From NCBI GenBank assembly GCA_030373145.1, contig JAUCZK010000003.1:90240-154239 (forward strand): a stretch of 64,000 nt of DNA, read 5' to 3'. Each line of letters starts with the position of its first letter. The stretch's first letter is position 1. Positions 10,687-20,806 of this stretch are shown in pieces. Under the pieces are notes generated by a model, which was not told the DNA's origin, ran no database searches, and was given only the letters and a program-made list of their open reading frames with translations. A program made the position numbers and the translations under genes. This DNA comes from Cyanobium sp. CZS48M (lineage in GTDB: Bacteria > Cyanobacteriota > Cyanobacteriia > PCC-6307 > Cyanobiaceae).

Positions 10687-10818
10687 GGGGCGGGGACGCT
10701 GGAGGGATCGAGGGAACCGCGCCGACCTGGGGCCGGAGGGGTCGGATTGGAACAGTCAGTGGGAGAAGGGATCGGGGACCGTGGCCTCTGCCCCGGTGCC
10801 CCGTTCCTGCCGGAGGAA

Positions 10819-11953
<1,135 letters not shown>

Positions 11954-12017
11954 CGAGGGGTACAGAGGTGCCGCTGAAGCGACGGATGGGGTGATCAGGG
12001 AATCGAGGAATCGCTGA

Positions 12018-12554
12018 TCAGGGGCGGACGAAGGCCTGAAGCAGAAGCGCCGGCTTGTAGAGCAGGAACCCGATCAGGGCCGGAAGGATCTCCAGCTGAG
12101 GAACCCGGGAGCAGCCCAGCACGAGCACCACCGGAACCAGCAGCTGACCTTTGCCCACCTGTTTGGAGTCGGGGCCGATACGTCCGACGCTGCGAGCCAG
12201 AAGCCGCAGGTAGAGCATGCCGGAAACCGCTCCAACCGAGAGGCTCAGAGCTGTGGTGCGATCGAACAGGTAGGCGGCCACGGGGACAGCCAACACTGAA
12301 ACGACCAGGGTGGAGAGCAACAGACGCCGTTGCAGGCGCAGGTACTCGTCCATGCCGTTGTCGATCTCGTCCACCACGGGGATGGACTCGGGGGATGGGG
12401 CCGGCGGCACCAGGGTGGGGACCGCCAGTTCTCTCCCGGCCAGGCCACGCAGCAGAGACGACCGCAGATCAGAAGCCTCCTGGGGGGAACCCTCAGGGGA
12501 ATCAGGACCGGCTGAAGGGCCGGATGCGGGGGTGGCCTGCAAGCGCGTCAGCAC
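12018..12554 (-). CDS. atp1: ATP synthase protein I (AtpI-like)
   Basis: First gene of the atp operon; AtpI family proteins assist assembly of the c-ring. The core [20 protein letters not shown] and three to four hydrophobic helices lie in the C-terminal two thirds. From the first ATG (12554) the protein is 178 aa with a 67-residue, Pro/Ser-rich extension. An internal ATG at 12353 would give about 111 aa, closer to the usual length. The upstream frame has coding-like composition, so the long form is kept but is uncertain. Confidence 0.85.
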   Translation of the reverse strand: MLTRLQATPASGPSAGPDSPEGSPQEASDLRSSLLRGLAGRELAVPTLVPPAPSPESIPVVDEIDNGMDEYLRLQRRLLLSTLVVSVLAVPVAAYLFDRTTALSLSVGAVSGMLYLRLLARSVGRIGPDSKQVGKGQLLVPVVLVLGCSRVPQLEILPALIGFLLYKPALLLQAFVRP

Positions 12555-12589
12555 ATCGGAAAAGGCGCGCGGAATCTATCACGAAGCTG

Positions 12590-13813
12590 TTACATCCCAG
12601 TGCCGGAGGCCTCGCCGCCAGGGGCCAGCAACAGCAGGCGGCGGCTCCAGAGCCGGCGCGCCACCGCCGCCTGCTGAACGGGCGGCCAGCCCAGGGACAG
12701 CCCCCCGATCGGGGTGAACTCCGGGGCCGTCTCCAGGGCCTTCAGCAATGCCAGCTCCTGGTCGTCGAGCTCGATCGGCCTGAGGTCAGGGTCGAGCAGG
12801 GTCGCCCCCGGCCAGCCCCAGAGGCAGGGGTTGCGGCGGCCGCCGGCCGCCAGCAGGTCCCCGTCGCTGTCCCAGGAGCTCAGGCGCAGGGGACCTCGGC
12901 TGAGGAAGAACTCGAAGTGGCTGATGTCGGGGTCGAGGCTCTCCACCAGCGCCCAACGCTGGCGATCGGGCAGGGCCCGGGCCCGCTCCAGCAACTCCCC
13001 CTGCAGCAGCCGGGCCGGATCCCAGACCTCGGGGTTGGAGAAGCCGGCAAACTCCAGGCCAGCGCTGGCCACGAAACGGAACAGGCCGTCGAGCTGATAG
13101 CTGGTTTCCTGGGGGTGGAGGTACATGTCGGCGAAATTGGCGTCCGCCGCGGTGTCGAGGGCCCAGCGCTGCTCGTGGTGGCGGCGCAGGCGGTTGCCCT
13201 CCGGCAGCTGCTCGAGAAGGGCACGACCCAGGCGCAGTCCCTCGCCATCGCCCACCACCTGCAGGGCCGTGAGGGCCCGCTGCACCCGGTGGATCTCCCA
13301 GCGGCCGCCGTCGGCATAGAGGAAGAGGTGCAGCAGCCCACCGGGCTTCAACAGCGCCGCCAGGGCCTGCAGCCCCGCCTCAGGCTGGCGCAGGTGGTGC
13401 AGCACCCCCACTGAATTGATCAGATCGAACGGGCCTTCGCCATCGAGCTCCAGCAGGCTGCGCTGCTCGATCCGCAACGACGGGCAGTGGCGGGCGCCAC
13501 CGGAGCGGCGCAGCCGTTCGCGGGCCACCTCCAGGGCACCGGAGCTGATGTCAACCGCCAGGACCTCCGCGCCGGGGTTGAGATGAACCAGGTAGTCGGT
13601 GCTGACGCCGGTGCCGCAGCCGGCGTCCAGCAGCCGTGGGGGCGGGCCCGCCTCCGGCAGGCGGCCCGTGCAGGCACTGCTGACGCAGGGGTAGCTCCAG
13701 CGCCAGTTGTAACCCGGTGGGGGGCCGTCCTGGAGCGGATCCCCGGGGTAGGGGAAGCGGTCGTAGAAGGCGCTCACCGCCGGCGTGGCGGCATCGGCGG
13801 GGCCAGAGCTCAT
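12590..13813 (-). CDS. class I SAM-dependent methyltransferase
   Basis: The 407-aa product begins VSAFYDRFPYPGDPLQDGPP and carries the SAM-binding motif I LLDAGCGTGVSTDYLV, an acidic motif II end (VLAVDIS), and the post-motif INSVGVLHHL. The C-terminal ~190 residues do not belong to the Rossmann domain. They contain ADMYLHPQETSYQLDGLFRF, which recurs in cyanobacterial methyltransferases of this group. Substrate unknown. It lies 35 bases upstream of atp1 on the same strand and diverges from apcE, so the 168-base gap at 13814-13981 probably carries promoters in both directions. Confidence 0.85.
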   Translation of the reverse strand: MSSGPADAATPAVSAFYDRFPYPGDPLQDGPPPGYNWRWSYPCVSSACTGRLPEAGPPPRLLDAGCGTGVSTDYLVHLNPGAEVLAVDISSGALEVARERLRRSGGARHCPSLRIEQRSLLELDGEGPFDLINSVGVLHHLRQPEAGLQALAALLKPGGLLHLFLYADGGRWEIHRVQRALTALQVVGDGEGLRLGRALLEQLPEGNRLRRHHEQRWALDTAADANFADMYLHPQETSYQLDGLFRFVASAGLEFAGFSNPEVWDPARLLQGELLERARALPDRQRWALVESLDPDISHFEFFLSRGPLRLSSWDSDGDLLAAGGRRNPCLWGWPGATLLDPDLRPIELDDQELALLKALETAPEFTPIGGLSLGWPPVQQAAVARRLWSRRLLLLAPGGEASGTGM

Positions 13814-13981
13814 CGGCGAAGCATGCGATCCATGGGGAGCTTTTCATGGGCCGCCCCCCCCAGCGGGCCCCTGGGGGCCGCTGCAGACAATCCAGCGCGG
13901 TCCGCTGCAAACATTTGTTCATGGCGGCCGGGAGGGCAGGAGCCCAGCCGTAACGTGGCCAGGCCCGGTACACGCCCGTTC
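13814..13981. promoter_or_regulatory. divergent intergenic region between methyltransferase and apcE
   Basis: This 168-base spacer separates two divergent genes and must hold the apcE promoter. It contains a GC-rich palindromic stretch (around 13855-13885, runs of C followed by runs of G) and a TAACGT hexamer at 13951-13956 that fits the TAN3T -10 form. That hexamer would leave a leader of only about 20 bases before the apcE ATG. No -35 is clear. The assignment is positional. Confidence 0.35.
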
Positions 13982-16900
13982 ATGACCGTGACCGCCAGCA
14001 GCGGCAGCACCAGGGTCAGCCCTCAGCGCTACGACACCCTGCCGCTCTCCAGCGTCCGTCAGGCGGAGCAACAGGATCGCTTCCCCGAGAAGGTTGAGCT
14101 CGAGACCCTGCTCACCTTCTACCGAAGCGGCTCGGCCCGCGTTGAAGCGGCTCGTCTGATCTCCGCCAATGCCGACGCGATCGTCGCCAAGGCCGCCAAC
14201 CGCATCTTCGCCGGCGGCACGCCGCTCTCCTATCTCGATGCTCCCCTGACCCCCTTCAATGTGGGACAGGCGGAGACCACCACGCTGGCCAGCGACCAGG
14301 TGGCCGCCGCCACCTCCGTGCTCACCTTCGCCCAGGGCAGCGGTGGCGCCGGTCTGCTGGGACGGATCCTCGAAGGGGTCCAGGCCGATGCCGACGTGCG
14401 CGTGGTGCTCCCCGCCGGCTTCAGCCCGATCAGCGTGGCGCGCTACGGCACCGAGCGCATGCGCAAGTCGCTGCGCGACATGGGCTGGTTCCTGCGCTAC
14501 GTGGGCTATGCCCTGGTGGCCGGCGATCCCAGCATCCTGGCGGTGAACACCCGCGGGCTGCGCGATGTGCTCGAGAAGGCCTGCTCCCTGGCCGCCACCA
14601 ACGTGGCCCTGCAGGAGATGCGCGCCGCCGCTGCCAACCTGTTCCGCAAGGATTCGGAAGCCAGGCAGCTGGTGATCGACTGCTTCAACGTGCTGCTCAA
14701 GGAGCTGGCGGTTCCCACCCCCTCGGCCCGCCAGCGTCTGGGCAGCCCCGAGAACCAGGGTCTGCAGCTCCCGGCCACCTACGCCCTGGCCGCCGAATCC
14801 CGCCAGCGCTTCGTGATGAAGCCGGGCCTCTCCGGCCGCGAAAAGGCCGAGGTGATCCGGGCCGCCTACCGGCAGGTGTTCGAGCGCGACATCGTCAAGG
14901 GCTACTCCCAGGTGGTGGCCCCCGTGGAAGCCACCCAGGTATCCCAGGGTCAACTCTCGATGCGGGAGTTCATCCGCGCCCTGGGGCGCAGCAAGGAATA
15001 CCGGCGGCAGTTTTACGGCCGCTTCTCCAACAGCCGGGTGGTGGAACTGGCGTTCCGCCATTTCCTCGGCCGCGGCGTGAGCACGATCGAAGAATTCCGT
15101 CGCTACTTCGCCATCGTCAGCCAGCAGGGACTGCCCGGACTGGTGGATTCCCTGATCAACACCCAGGAGTACGCCCAGACCTTCGGGGAGGAAACCGTTC
15201 CTTACCTGCGCGGTCTTGGTGAAGAGGCCCAGGAAAGCGCTGGCTGGGGATCGAACCGCAAGCTGTTTCGCTTCAGTGCGCCCTTCGAGGGTGCCCCGCA
15301 GTACATCACGCTCTACGCGGCGTACCGCCAGCCCTTGCCCGATCAGCACCCCTACGGCGGCGGCAACGACCCCCTGGGCCTGAATTACGGCGCCATCTTC
15401 CCCTCGGGAACGGCCTCGGTGGCCACCCGGCCGGCCCCCTTCAACGACGACACCCGCCGCATCCTGGTGGGCAACGGCATGGCCGAACCTGGCCAGATGG
15501 ACAGCCCCCAGTTCCGGGCCTCCACCCCCCGGCGCGTGGGCCCCAAGGTGGTGAGGTTGCAGCAGATCGCCACCGGTGGCGCCTCGGTGCCCCGCCGCGG
15601 CGGTCAGCCCAGCATCCGCGGCACCGAAGCCAGCACCCAGGCGGTGATCAGGGCCGTGTATGTGCAGGTGCTCGGCACCAGCGGCTACGCCGGCGAGCAG
15701 CTCAAGGTGGAGGAGATCAAGCTCGAGAACGGCGACATCAGCCTGCGCGAATTCATTCGCCAGGTGGCGCGCTCCACGGCGTTCCGGCGCCGGTACTGGT
15801 CGAACCTCTACATCACCAAGGCGATCGAGGTGATGCACCGCCGCCTGATCGGGCGGCCCACCTTCGGGCGGCGTGAGCTCAACAGCTATTTCGACACGGC
15901 GGCACGCCAGGGCTTCTACGGCGTCGTCGACGCCATGCTCAACAGCACCGAGTATCTGGCGGCCTTCGGAGAGGACACGGTCCCCTACGAGCGCTTCGTC
16001 ACCCCCGCCGACCTCAATGCCCGCAGGATTCCCGCCCTGCGCCGGGCCCTCGACCCCTCCGCCACTCCTGACCTCACCCCAGTGAGCCGACCCCAGGTGG
16101 GCACGGTCGGCAGTTTCCGCAGCAGTGGTGACCTCACGCCACGGAACCTGCCCGACCGCCGCCTGCGCCAGGTGGTGGGTGGCTGGACCGCCCGTTTCGC
16201 CGAAGGTCAAGAGACCCCGGCCAGCGCCACCAGCGGCTCTCCCCAGAGTCTGCGCCAACCCCCGGAGCCCAGCCGTCGCTGGAGCGTGGGCCCATCCCGC
16301 CCCGGCAGCAGCTCCACTGGCTGGAGCTCAAAGGTCGGCAGCTCGGCGCGGCCGGCCAGCTCCCCGGCTCGCGGCCCGATCACCATCGCCGGCGGCTGGA
16401 GTGCCCAGGTCAGCACCAATGGCTTCAGCCCCGCCGTGGCGCCCCAGCCCGGAGCGGCCATGGCCAAGGCCCTAGGTGGAGGCCGCCCCCAGGGCTTCAG
16501 CCGTCGCCGCAGCCTCGGCCAGCCGGTGATGCTGCTGCCCGAGGCCGATGAGGCCATGCTCCAGCAGGTGGTGGAAGCCACCTACCGGCAACTGCTGAAC
16601 CGGATCCCCCTGGCCGCTGAGCGCCTGGGCGATGCCGAATCGCAGCTGCGCGATGGGCGCCTCTCGGTGTCGGAGTTCGTGGCGGCGATCGCCGGCTCCG
16701 ATCTCTTCCAGCAGCGGCTCAACCGCATGGCGCCGCTGCGGGCGGCTTCGGCGGCCTACCTGGCCCTGCTGGGGCGAGCCGCCCAACCCAAGGAAGTGAG
16801 CCGGTATCTGGCCACCCGCGGCAAGAAGGGTCAGCTGGCCGCGCTCGACGACCTGCTTTCGGGCAAGGAGTTCGCCAACAGCTTCGGCCGTGACACCGTT

Positions 16901-17017
16901 CCCTACCTCAGGGGCATGGCCACCGCCAATGGCATCCCCCTGGCCACGGTGAACCGCACGGCCCTGCTCTATGCCGGCAACGCCGGCCTGACGCCACCGC
17001 CGCGCGGAGTGATCTGA
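13982..17017 (+). CDS. apcE: phycobilisome core-membrane linker ApcE (Lcm)
   Basis: Anchors the phycobilisome core to the thylakoid and acts as terminal energy emitter. It has 1011 aa from ATG 13982 (MTVTASSGSTRVSPQRYDTLP). Residues 1 to about 250 form the phycobilin-binding domain with its loop insertion. Cys201 (EKACSLAATN) is the likely chromophore attachment site. Three REP linker repeats follow, at about 281-405, 550-668 and 855-972, each ending in a DTVPY/ETVPY-like motif. A Ser/Pro/Gly-rich arm of about 190 residues precedes the third. By the known rule for this family, three REPs predict a tricylindrical core. A terminator follows immediately, separating apcE from apcABC. Confidence 0.96.
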   Translation: MTVTASSGSTRVSPQRYDTLPLSSVRQAEQQDRFPEKVELETLLTFYRSGSARVEAARLISANADAIVAKAANRIFAGGTPLSYLDAPLTPFNVGQAETTTLASDQVAAATSVLTFAQGSGGAGLLGRILEGVQADADVRVVLPAGFSPISVARYGTERMRKSLRDMGWFLRYVGYALVAGDPSILAVNTRGLRDVLEKACSLAATNVALQEMRAAAANLFRKDSEARQLVIDCFNVLLKELAVPTPSARQRLGSPENQGLQLPATYALAAESRQRFVMKPGLSGREKAEVIRAAYRQVFERDIVKGYSQVVAPVEATQVSQGQLSMREFIRALGRSKEYRRQFYGRFSNSRVVELAFRHFLGRGVSTIEEFRRYFAIVSQQGLPGLVDSLINTQEYAQTFGEETVPYLRGLGEEAQESAGWGSNRKLFRFSAPFEGAPQYITLYAAYRQPLPDQHPYGGGNDPLGLNYGAIFPSGTASVATRPAPFNDDTRRILVGNGMAEPGQMDSPQFRASTPRRVGPKVVRLQQIATGGASVPRRGGQPSIRGTEASTQAVIRAVYVQVLGTSGYAGEQLKVEEIKLENGDISLREFIRQVARSTAFRRRYWSNLYITKAIEVMHRRLIGRPTFGRRELNSYFDTAARQGFYGVVDAMLNSTEYLAAFGEDTVPYERFVTPADLNARRIPALRRALDPSATPDLTPVSRPQVGTVGSFRSSGDLTPRNLPDRRLRQVVGGWTARFAEGQETPASATSGSPQSLRQPPEPSRRWSVGPSRPGSSSTGWSSKVGSSARPASSPARGPITIAGGWSAQVSTNGFSPAVAPQPGAAMAKALGGGRPQGFSRRRSLGQPVMLLPEADEAMLQQVVEATYRQLLNRIPLAAERLGDAESQLRDGRLSVSEFVAAIAGSDLFQQRLNRMAPLRAASAAYLALLGRAAQPKEVSRYLATRGKKGQLAALDDLLSGKEFANSFGRDTVPYLRGMATANGIPLATVNRTALLYAGNAGLTPPPRGVI

Positions 17018-17034
17018 TCCCCGGCTGAACGCTC

Positions 17035-17063
17035 ACCCCCGGACGTAAGTTCGGGGGTTTTCT
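17035..17063 (+). terminator. rho-independent terminator of apcE
   Basis: ACCCCCG and CGGGGGT form a stem around a ten-base loop, followed by TTTTCTT. It starts 18 bases after the apcE stop, so apcE is probably transcribed separately from apcABC. Confidence 0.8.
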
Positions 17064-17423
17064 TCATGGAAAGCTGATCTCTTCAGCTTCAACTTTGATG
17101 AGGAATGAGGCCACCAGACGCCAGAAGGCCTGCAAAGTGTCAACAAATTCAGGGCTGTTCCCTTAGGCGTGCAACAGGCCAGAGTCGTTGCCGGCCAAGG
17201 GATCTGACCCAATCGCACTGCCGTGAAGAACTGTTACCGGCCCAGGGAGTGGCGGCCCCCTCTGCCGCAGAATGACTCGGCGGTCGGCAAGCCTGATCGC
17301 CAGCCCACTCTCCCGATCAAACCGTCGGCGTTCACGTCAACGAAGAGAAGGAGCGAGGGGCATCCCTTACCCACCGGATATCGGTCTCCATTACGGCGAC
17401 CGCTTGTTTCGAGGCAGAACTGC
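17064..17423 (+). promoter_or_regulatory. apcA upstream region and leader (360 bases without a gene)
   Basis: The longest gene-free stretch inside the window. It is less GC-rich at its 5' end and must hold the promoter and a leader for the strongly expressed apcABC operon. No ORF in it looks real; the frame extending apcA upstream to 17223 lacks coding character. GAGG at 17411-17414, nine bases before the apcA ATG, is the probable ribosome-binding site. I could not settle a promoter by eye. Long apcA leaders are known in cyanobacteria. Confidence 0.5.
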
Positions 17424-17909
17424 ATGAGCATCGTCTCCAACTCGATCATCAACGCGGACGCCGAAGCCCGCTACCTCAGCCCTGGCGAACTCGACCAGAT
17501 CAAGTCCTTCGTCGCCGGCGGTCAACGCCGGCTGCGGGTGGCTCAGGTCTTGGGCGAGAGTCGCGAGCGGATTGTGAAGCAGGCCGGCGGCGCCCTTTTT
17601 CAGAAGCGTCCCGACCTGATCTCACCCGGCGGCAACGCCTACGGCGAGGAAATGACAGCCACCTGTCTGCGTGACGTCGACTATTACCTGCGCCTGGTGA
17701 CCTACGGCGTCGTCGCGGGTGATGTCACCCCGATCGAAGAAATCGGCATCATCGGTGCACGCGAGATGTATCGCGCGCTCGGCACTCCCCTGGAGGCCAT
17801 GGCCGAGGTTGTCCGTGAGCTCAAGAACGCCTCCCTGGGGCTACTCACGGGAGCCGACGCCGAAGAGGCAGGCTTCTACTTCGACTACGTCATCGGCGCC
17901 CTCTCCTGA
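17424..17909 (+). CDS. apcA: allophycocyanin alpha subunit
   Basis: Core light-harvesting phycobiliprotein. It has 161 aa from ATG 17424 ([20 protein letters not shown]), the standard length. Phycocyanobilin attaches to Cys81 in [15 protein letters not shown]. The start is fixed by homology and by GAGG nine bases upstream. It is followed after 40 bases by apcB and then apcC, the conserved operon. Confidence 0.98.
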   Translation: MSIVSNSIINADAEARYLSPGELDQIKSFVAGGQRRLRVAQVLGESRERIVKQAGGALFQKRPDLISPGGNAYGEEMTATCLRDVDYYLRLVTYGVVAGDVTPIEEIGIIGAREMYRALGTPLEAMAEVVRELKNASLGLLTGADAEEAGFYFDYVIGALS

Positions 17910-17949
17910 GGCTTCGCCTCTCCTTGCCCACCGCCTCCTCCCAGGACAC

Positions 17950-18438
17950 ATGCAAGACGCGATCACCAACGTCATCAACCAGTCCGACGTTCAGGGCCTC
18001 TACCTGGACGACTCCTCGATCGGACGGCTGGAGCAGTACTTCTCCAGCGGCGAGCTCCGTGTCCGCGCAGCGGCCACCGTCGGTGCCAACTCGGCAGCGA
18101 TCATCAAGGAAGCCGTCGCCAAGACCCTGCTGTACTCGGACATCACCCGTCCGGGCGGCAACATGTACACCACCCGTCGCTATGCAGCCTGCATCCGCGA
18201 CCTGGATTACTACCTGCGCTACGCCACCTACGCCATGCTGGCGGGTGACACCTCGATCCTCGACGAGCGGGTGCTGAACGGGCTCAAGGAGACCTACAAC
18301 TCCCTGGGCGTGCCCATCGGTGCCACCGTGCAGTCGATCCAGGCCATCAAGGAAGCCGCCGCTTCGCTGGTGGGTCCCGAGGCCGGCCGCGAACTCGGCA
18401 CCTACCTCGACTACATCAGCTCCGGCCTGGGCAACTGA
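17950..18438 (+). CDS. apcB: allophycocyanin beta subunit
   Basis: Pairs with ApcA to form the core trimers. It has 162 aa from ATG 17950 ([20 protein letters not shown]). It carries Asn71 in [10 protein letters not shown], the residue methylated in beta phycobiliproteins, and chromophore Cys81 in [13 protein letters not shown]. The frame is open upstream into apcA, but homology fixes this start. Confidence 0.98.
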   Translation: MQDAITNVINQSDVQGLYLDDSSIGRLEQYFSSGELRVRAAATVGANSAAIIKEAVAKTLLYSDITRPGGNMYTTRRYAACIRDLDYYLRYATYAMLAGDTSILDERVLNGLKETYNSLGVPIGATVQSIQAIKEAAASLVGPEAGRELGTYLDYISSGLGN

Positions 18439-18473
18439 TCCCGACCCAACGCCCAACCCGCGAGGATCACCAC

Positions 18474-18674
18474 ATGCGCCTGTTCAAGATCACAGCCTGC
18501 ATTCCCTGCCCTGAAAAGGTCAGGAGTCAGCGGGAACTGCAGAACACCTTCTTCACCAAGTGGGTGCCCTACGAGAGCTGGTTCGCTGAACAGCAGCGGA
18601 TCATGAAGCAGGGGGGCAAGATCCTCAAGGTTGAACTGGTCACGGGTCGCCGTCAGGTCAACGTCGGCAACTGA
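18474..18674 (+). CDS. apcC: phycobilisome core linker (Lc 7.8)
   Basis: Small linker that caps allophycocyanin trimers in the core cylinders. It has 66 aa, starting MRLFKITACIPCPEK, a CpcD-like fold with a basic, beta-rich C-terminus (KILKVELVTGRRQVNVGN). It is the last gene of apcABC, 35 bases after apcB, with a terminator 42 bases downstream. Confidence 0.97.
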   Translation: MRLFKITACIPCPEKVRSQRELQNTFFTKWVPYESWFAEQQRIMKQGGKILKVELVTGRRQVNVGN

Positions 18675-18715
18675 GCACTGCTCCGAGAGCTCGCCCCTGA
18701 CCGTCCCCAGCGTCC

Positions 18716-18743
18716 AAGCCCGGCCAACGCCGGGCTTTTTTTT
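18716..18743 (+). terminator. rho-independent terminator of apcABC
   Basis: AAGCCCGG and CCGGGCTT form a perfect 8-bp stem around a short loop (CCAACG-like), followed by a run of T ending at 18743. It is one of the cleanest terminators in the window. Confidence 0.92.
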
Positions 18744-18824
18744 GTCCTCACCCCCCTTTCGCCAAGGCTGCGGCCACGGCTGAATGGGGACCTGCACTCC
18801 CCGCGCCAGTCTTTGCCGGCCCCC

Positions 18825-20069
18825 ATGACCCGACGCCCCAGGAGCCCAGCCCATTCACGCTCGAAGACCCAGCTGAGCGTGGCGGAAGACAGCCCAGCTC
18901 AGCCGGCCCTGACCTGGGCCAATTGGCCCGCTGAAGCCAGGCTGCTGCTGGTGATGGTGGGGATCTGGTGCCTGGCCGGGCTGCTGATCCTGGGCTCGGC
19001 CAGCTGGTGGGTGGCCGCCCGGGAAAACGGTGATCCAGCGTTCTACCTCAAACGCCAGGCCATCTGGATGGTGGCTAGCTGGGGGCTGCTCTGGCTGGCG
19101 ATGCGCACCTCCCTGCGGCGCTGGCTGCGGCTGGCCGGGCCGGCGGTGCTGATCGGCTGTGTGCTGATCGCCGCCACCCTGGTGGCGGGCAGCACGGTCA
19201 ATGGCGCCAGCCGCTGGCTGGTGCTGGGACCGATCCAGATTCAGCCCTCCGAGCTGGTGAAACCCTTCGTGGTGCTGCAGGGGGCCGCTCTGTTCGCCCA
19301 CTGGAAGCGCATCGGCCTGGATCAGAAAGTGCTCTGGCTGGGCACCTTTGGCGTCCTGCTGCTGCTGATCCTCAAGCAACCCAACCTCAGCACCGCCGCC
19401 CTCACGGGACTGCTGCTCTGGTTCATGGCCCTGGCGGCCGGCCTGCCCCTGTTCGCTCTGCTGGGCACCGCAGCCGCCGGAGCGGCCCTGGGCGCCGGCA
19501 GCATCATGATCAACGAGTACCAGCGGCTGCGGGTGGTCTCCTTCCTCAACCCCTGGCGCGACGCCCAGGGTGATGGCTATCAGCTGGTGCAGAGCCTGCT
19601 GGCCATTGGCTCCGGTGGCGTGCTCGGTGAAGGATTCGGGCTCTCGACTCAGAAATTGCAGTACCTGCCGATCCAGTCGACGGATTTCATCTTCGCGGTC
19701 TTCGCGGAGGAGTTCGGCTATGTGGGCTCGGTGGTGCTGCTGCTGTTCCTGGTGCTGTTCGGATTCGTGGGGCTGAGGGTGGCCCTGGGCTGCCGCAGCA
19801 ACCAGCAGCGGCTGGTGGCCATCGGGGCCACCACATTGCTGGTGGGCCAGTCGATCCTCAACATCGCCGTGGCCAGCGGCTCGATGCCCACCACCGGCCT
19901 GCCGCTGCCGATGATTAGCTACGGCGGCAACTCGCTGCTCGCCAGCCTGCTCAGCGCCGGCCTGCTGATCCGCTGCTCACTGGAATCGCGAGGCTGGGAA
20001 AGCCGGCCCCTGGGCCGCCGCCGGGCCTCCTCCGACGGGGCCGGCCCCAACCCTGCCCCGATAGGCTGA
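18825..20069 (+). CDS. ftsW: FtsW/RodA/SpoVE family peptidoglycan polymerase, FtsW-like
   Basis: A 414-aa polytopic membrane protein of the SEDS family, which polymerises lipid II during septum formation. Features include roughly ten hydrophobic segments, the signature NGASRWLVLGPIQIQPSEL, the QSTDFIFAVFAEEFGY region and the closing PTTGLPLPMISYGGNS. ATG 18825 is preferred over a TTG at 18813. The C-terminus has a short basic, Pro-rich cytoplasmic tail. It lies between apcC and ccdA but is separated from apcC by the terminator. Confidence 0.93.
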   Translation: MTRRPRSPAHSRSKTQLSVAEDSPAQPALTWANWPAEARLLLVMVGIWCLAGLLILGSASWWVAARENGDPAFYLKRQAIWMVASWGLLWLAMRTSLRRWLRLAGPAVLIGCVLIAATLVAGSTVNGASRWLVLGPIQIQPSELVKPFVVLQGAALFAHWKRIGLDQKVLWLGTFGVLLLLILKQPNLSTAALTGLLLWFMALAAGLPLFALLGTAAAGAALGAGSIMINEYQRLRVVSFLNPWRDAQGDGYQLVQSLLAIGSGGVLGEGFGLSTQKLQYLPIQSTDFIFAVFAEEFGYVGSVVLLLFLVLFGFVGLRVALGCRSNQQRLVAIGATTLLVGQSILNIAVASGSMPTTGLPLPMISYGGNSLLASLLSAGLLIRCSLESRGWESRPLGRRRASSDGAGPNPAPIG

Positions 20070-20173
20070 AACCCTGTTCTGGAGCCCCAGGTCTGGCCCT
20101 CTCTGATCTTGCCCTCTGGAGTGAGCAGCTGCTGCAGCGCTCCCTCTCCGCGCCAGGGCCACTCACCTTCACG

Positions 20174-20806
20174 GTGGTGTTCGGAGCTGGGTTGCTCACC
20201 AGCCTCGGACCGTGCTCGCTGTCGCTGCTGCCGATCACCGTGGCCTACATGGCCGGCTTCTCCAGCCCGGAGGCGCCGGGGCGGGCCTGGCAGCGCAGCC
20301 TCAGCTTTGCGGCGGGAATCGTGGCGGCCCTGGTGCTGCTGGGGGGCACCACCTCCCTGCTGGGGCGGCTCTACGGCCAGGTGCCCGGGGTGGTTCCCAC
20401 CGTGGTGGCGCTGCTGGCGGTGCTGATGGGCCTCAACCTGCTGGGGCTGGTGCGCCTGCCCCTGCCGGCGGGGCCCGATCCCGAGCTCTGGCGCCAGCGG
20501 GTGCCCGCCCCCCTCGCCCCCCTGGCGGCCGGCGCCGCCTTCGGGCTGGCCGCCAGCCCCTGCACCACGCCGGTGCTGGCGGTGCTGCTGGCCTGGATCG
20601 CCCAGCAGGGCCAGCCGCTGGTGGGCATGCTGCTGCTCACCTGCTTCGGAGCGGGCCAGGTGATTCCCCTGATGCTGGCGGGCACGGCGGCGGCGGCGAT
20701 GCCGAAGCTGCTGGCCCTGCGGGAGCGCAGCCGCTGGATCCCGCCGATCAGTGGCGTGGTGCTGCTGGCCAGCGGCGGGCTCACCCTGCTGGCCCAGCTG
20801 CCATGA
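20174..20806 (+). CDS. ccdA: CcdA-type cytochrome c biogenesis membrane protein
   Basis: Transfers reducing equivalents across the membrane to keep apocytochrome c and other luminal thiols reduced. It has about six hydrophobic helices. The two redox cysteines are visible in [12 protein letters not shown] (helix 1) and [11 protein letters not shown] (helix 4). The first conventional start is GTG 20174, which gives 210 aa but cuts the usual N-terminus short. The frame stays open upstream with plausible coding from about 20093, where only a CTG is available, so the true start is uncertain. Its stop overlaps the ccs1 ATG (ATGA). Confidence 0.88.
   Translation: MVFGAGLLTSLGPCSLSLLPITVAYMAGFSSPEAPGRAWQRSLSFAAGIVAALVLLGGTTSLLGRLYGQVPGVVPTVVALLAVLMGLNLLGLVRLPLPAGPDPELWRQRVPAPLAPLAAGAAFGLAASPCTTPVLAVLLAWIAQQGQPLVGMLLLTCFGAGQVIPLMLAGTAAAAMPKLLALRERSRWIPPISGVVLLASGGLTLLAQLP

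Noticed and set aside
13919..16258. 779-codon open frame on the minus strand opposite apcE
   Set aside because: ApcE domains on the plus strand explain the sequence; no plausible product on the minus strand.
17223..17423. N-terminal extension of ApcA
   Set aside because: ApcA length and start are invariant in the family; the region is leader DNA.
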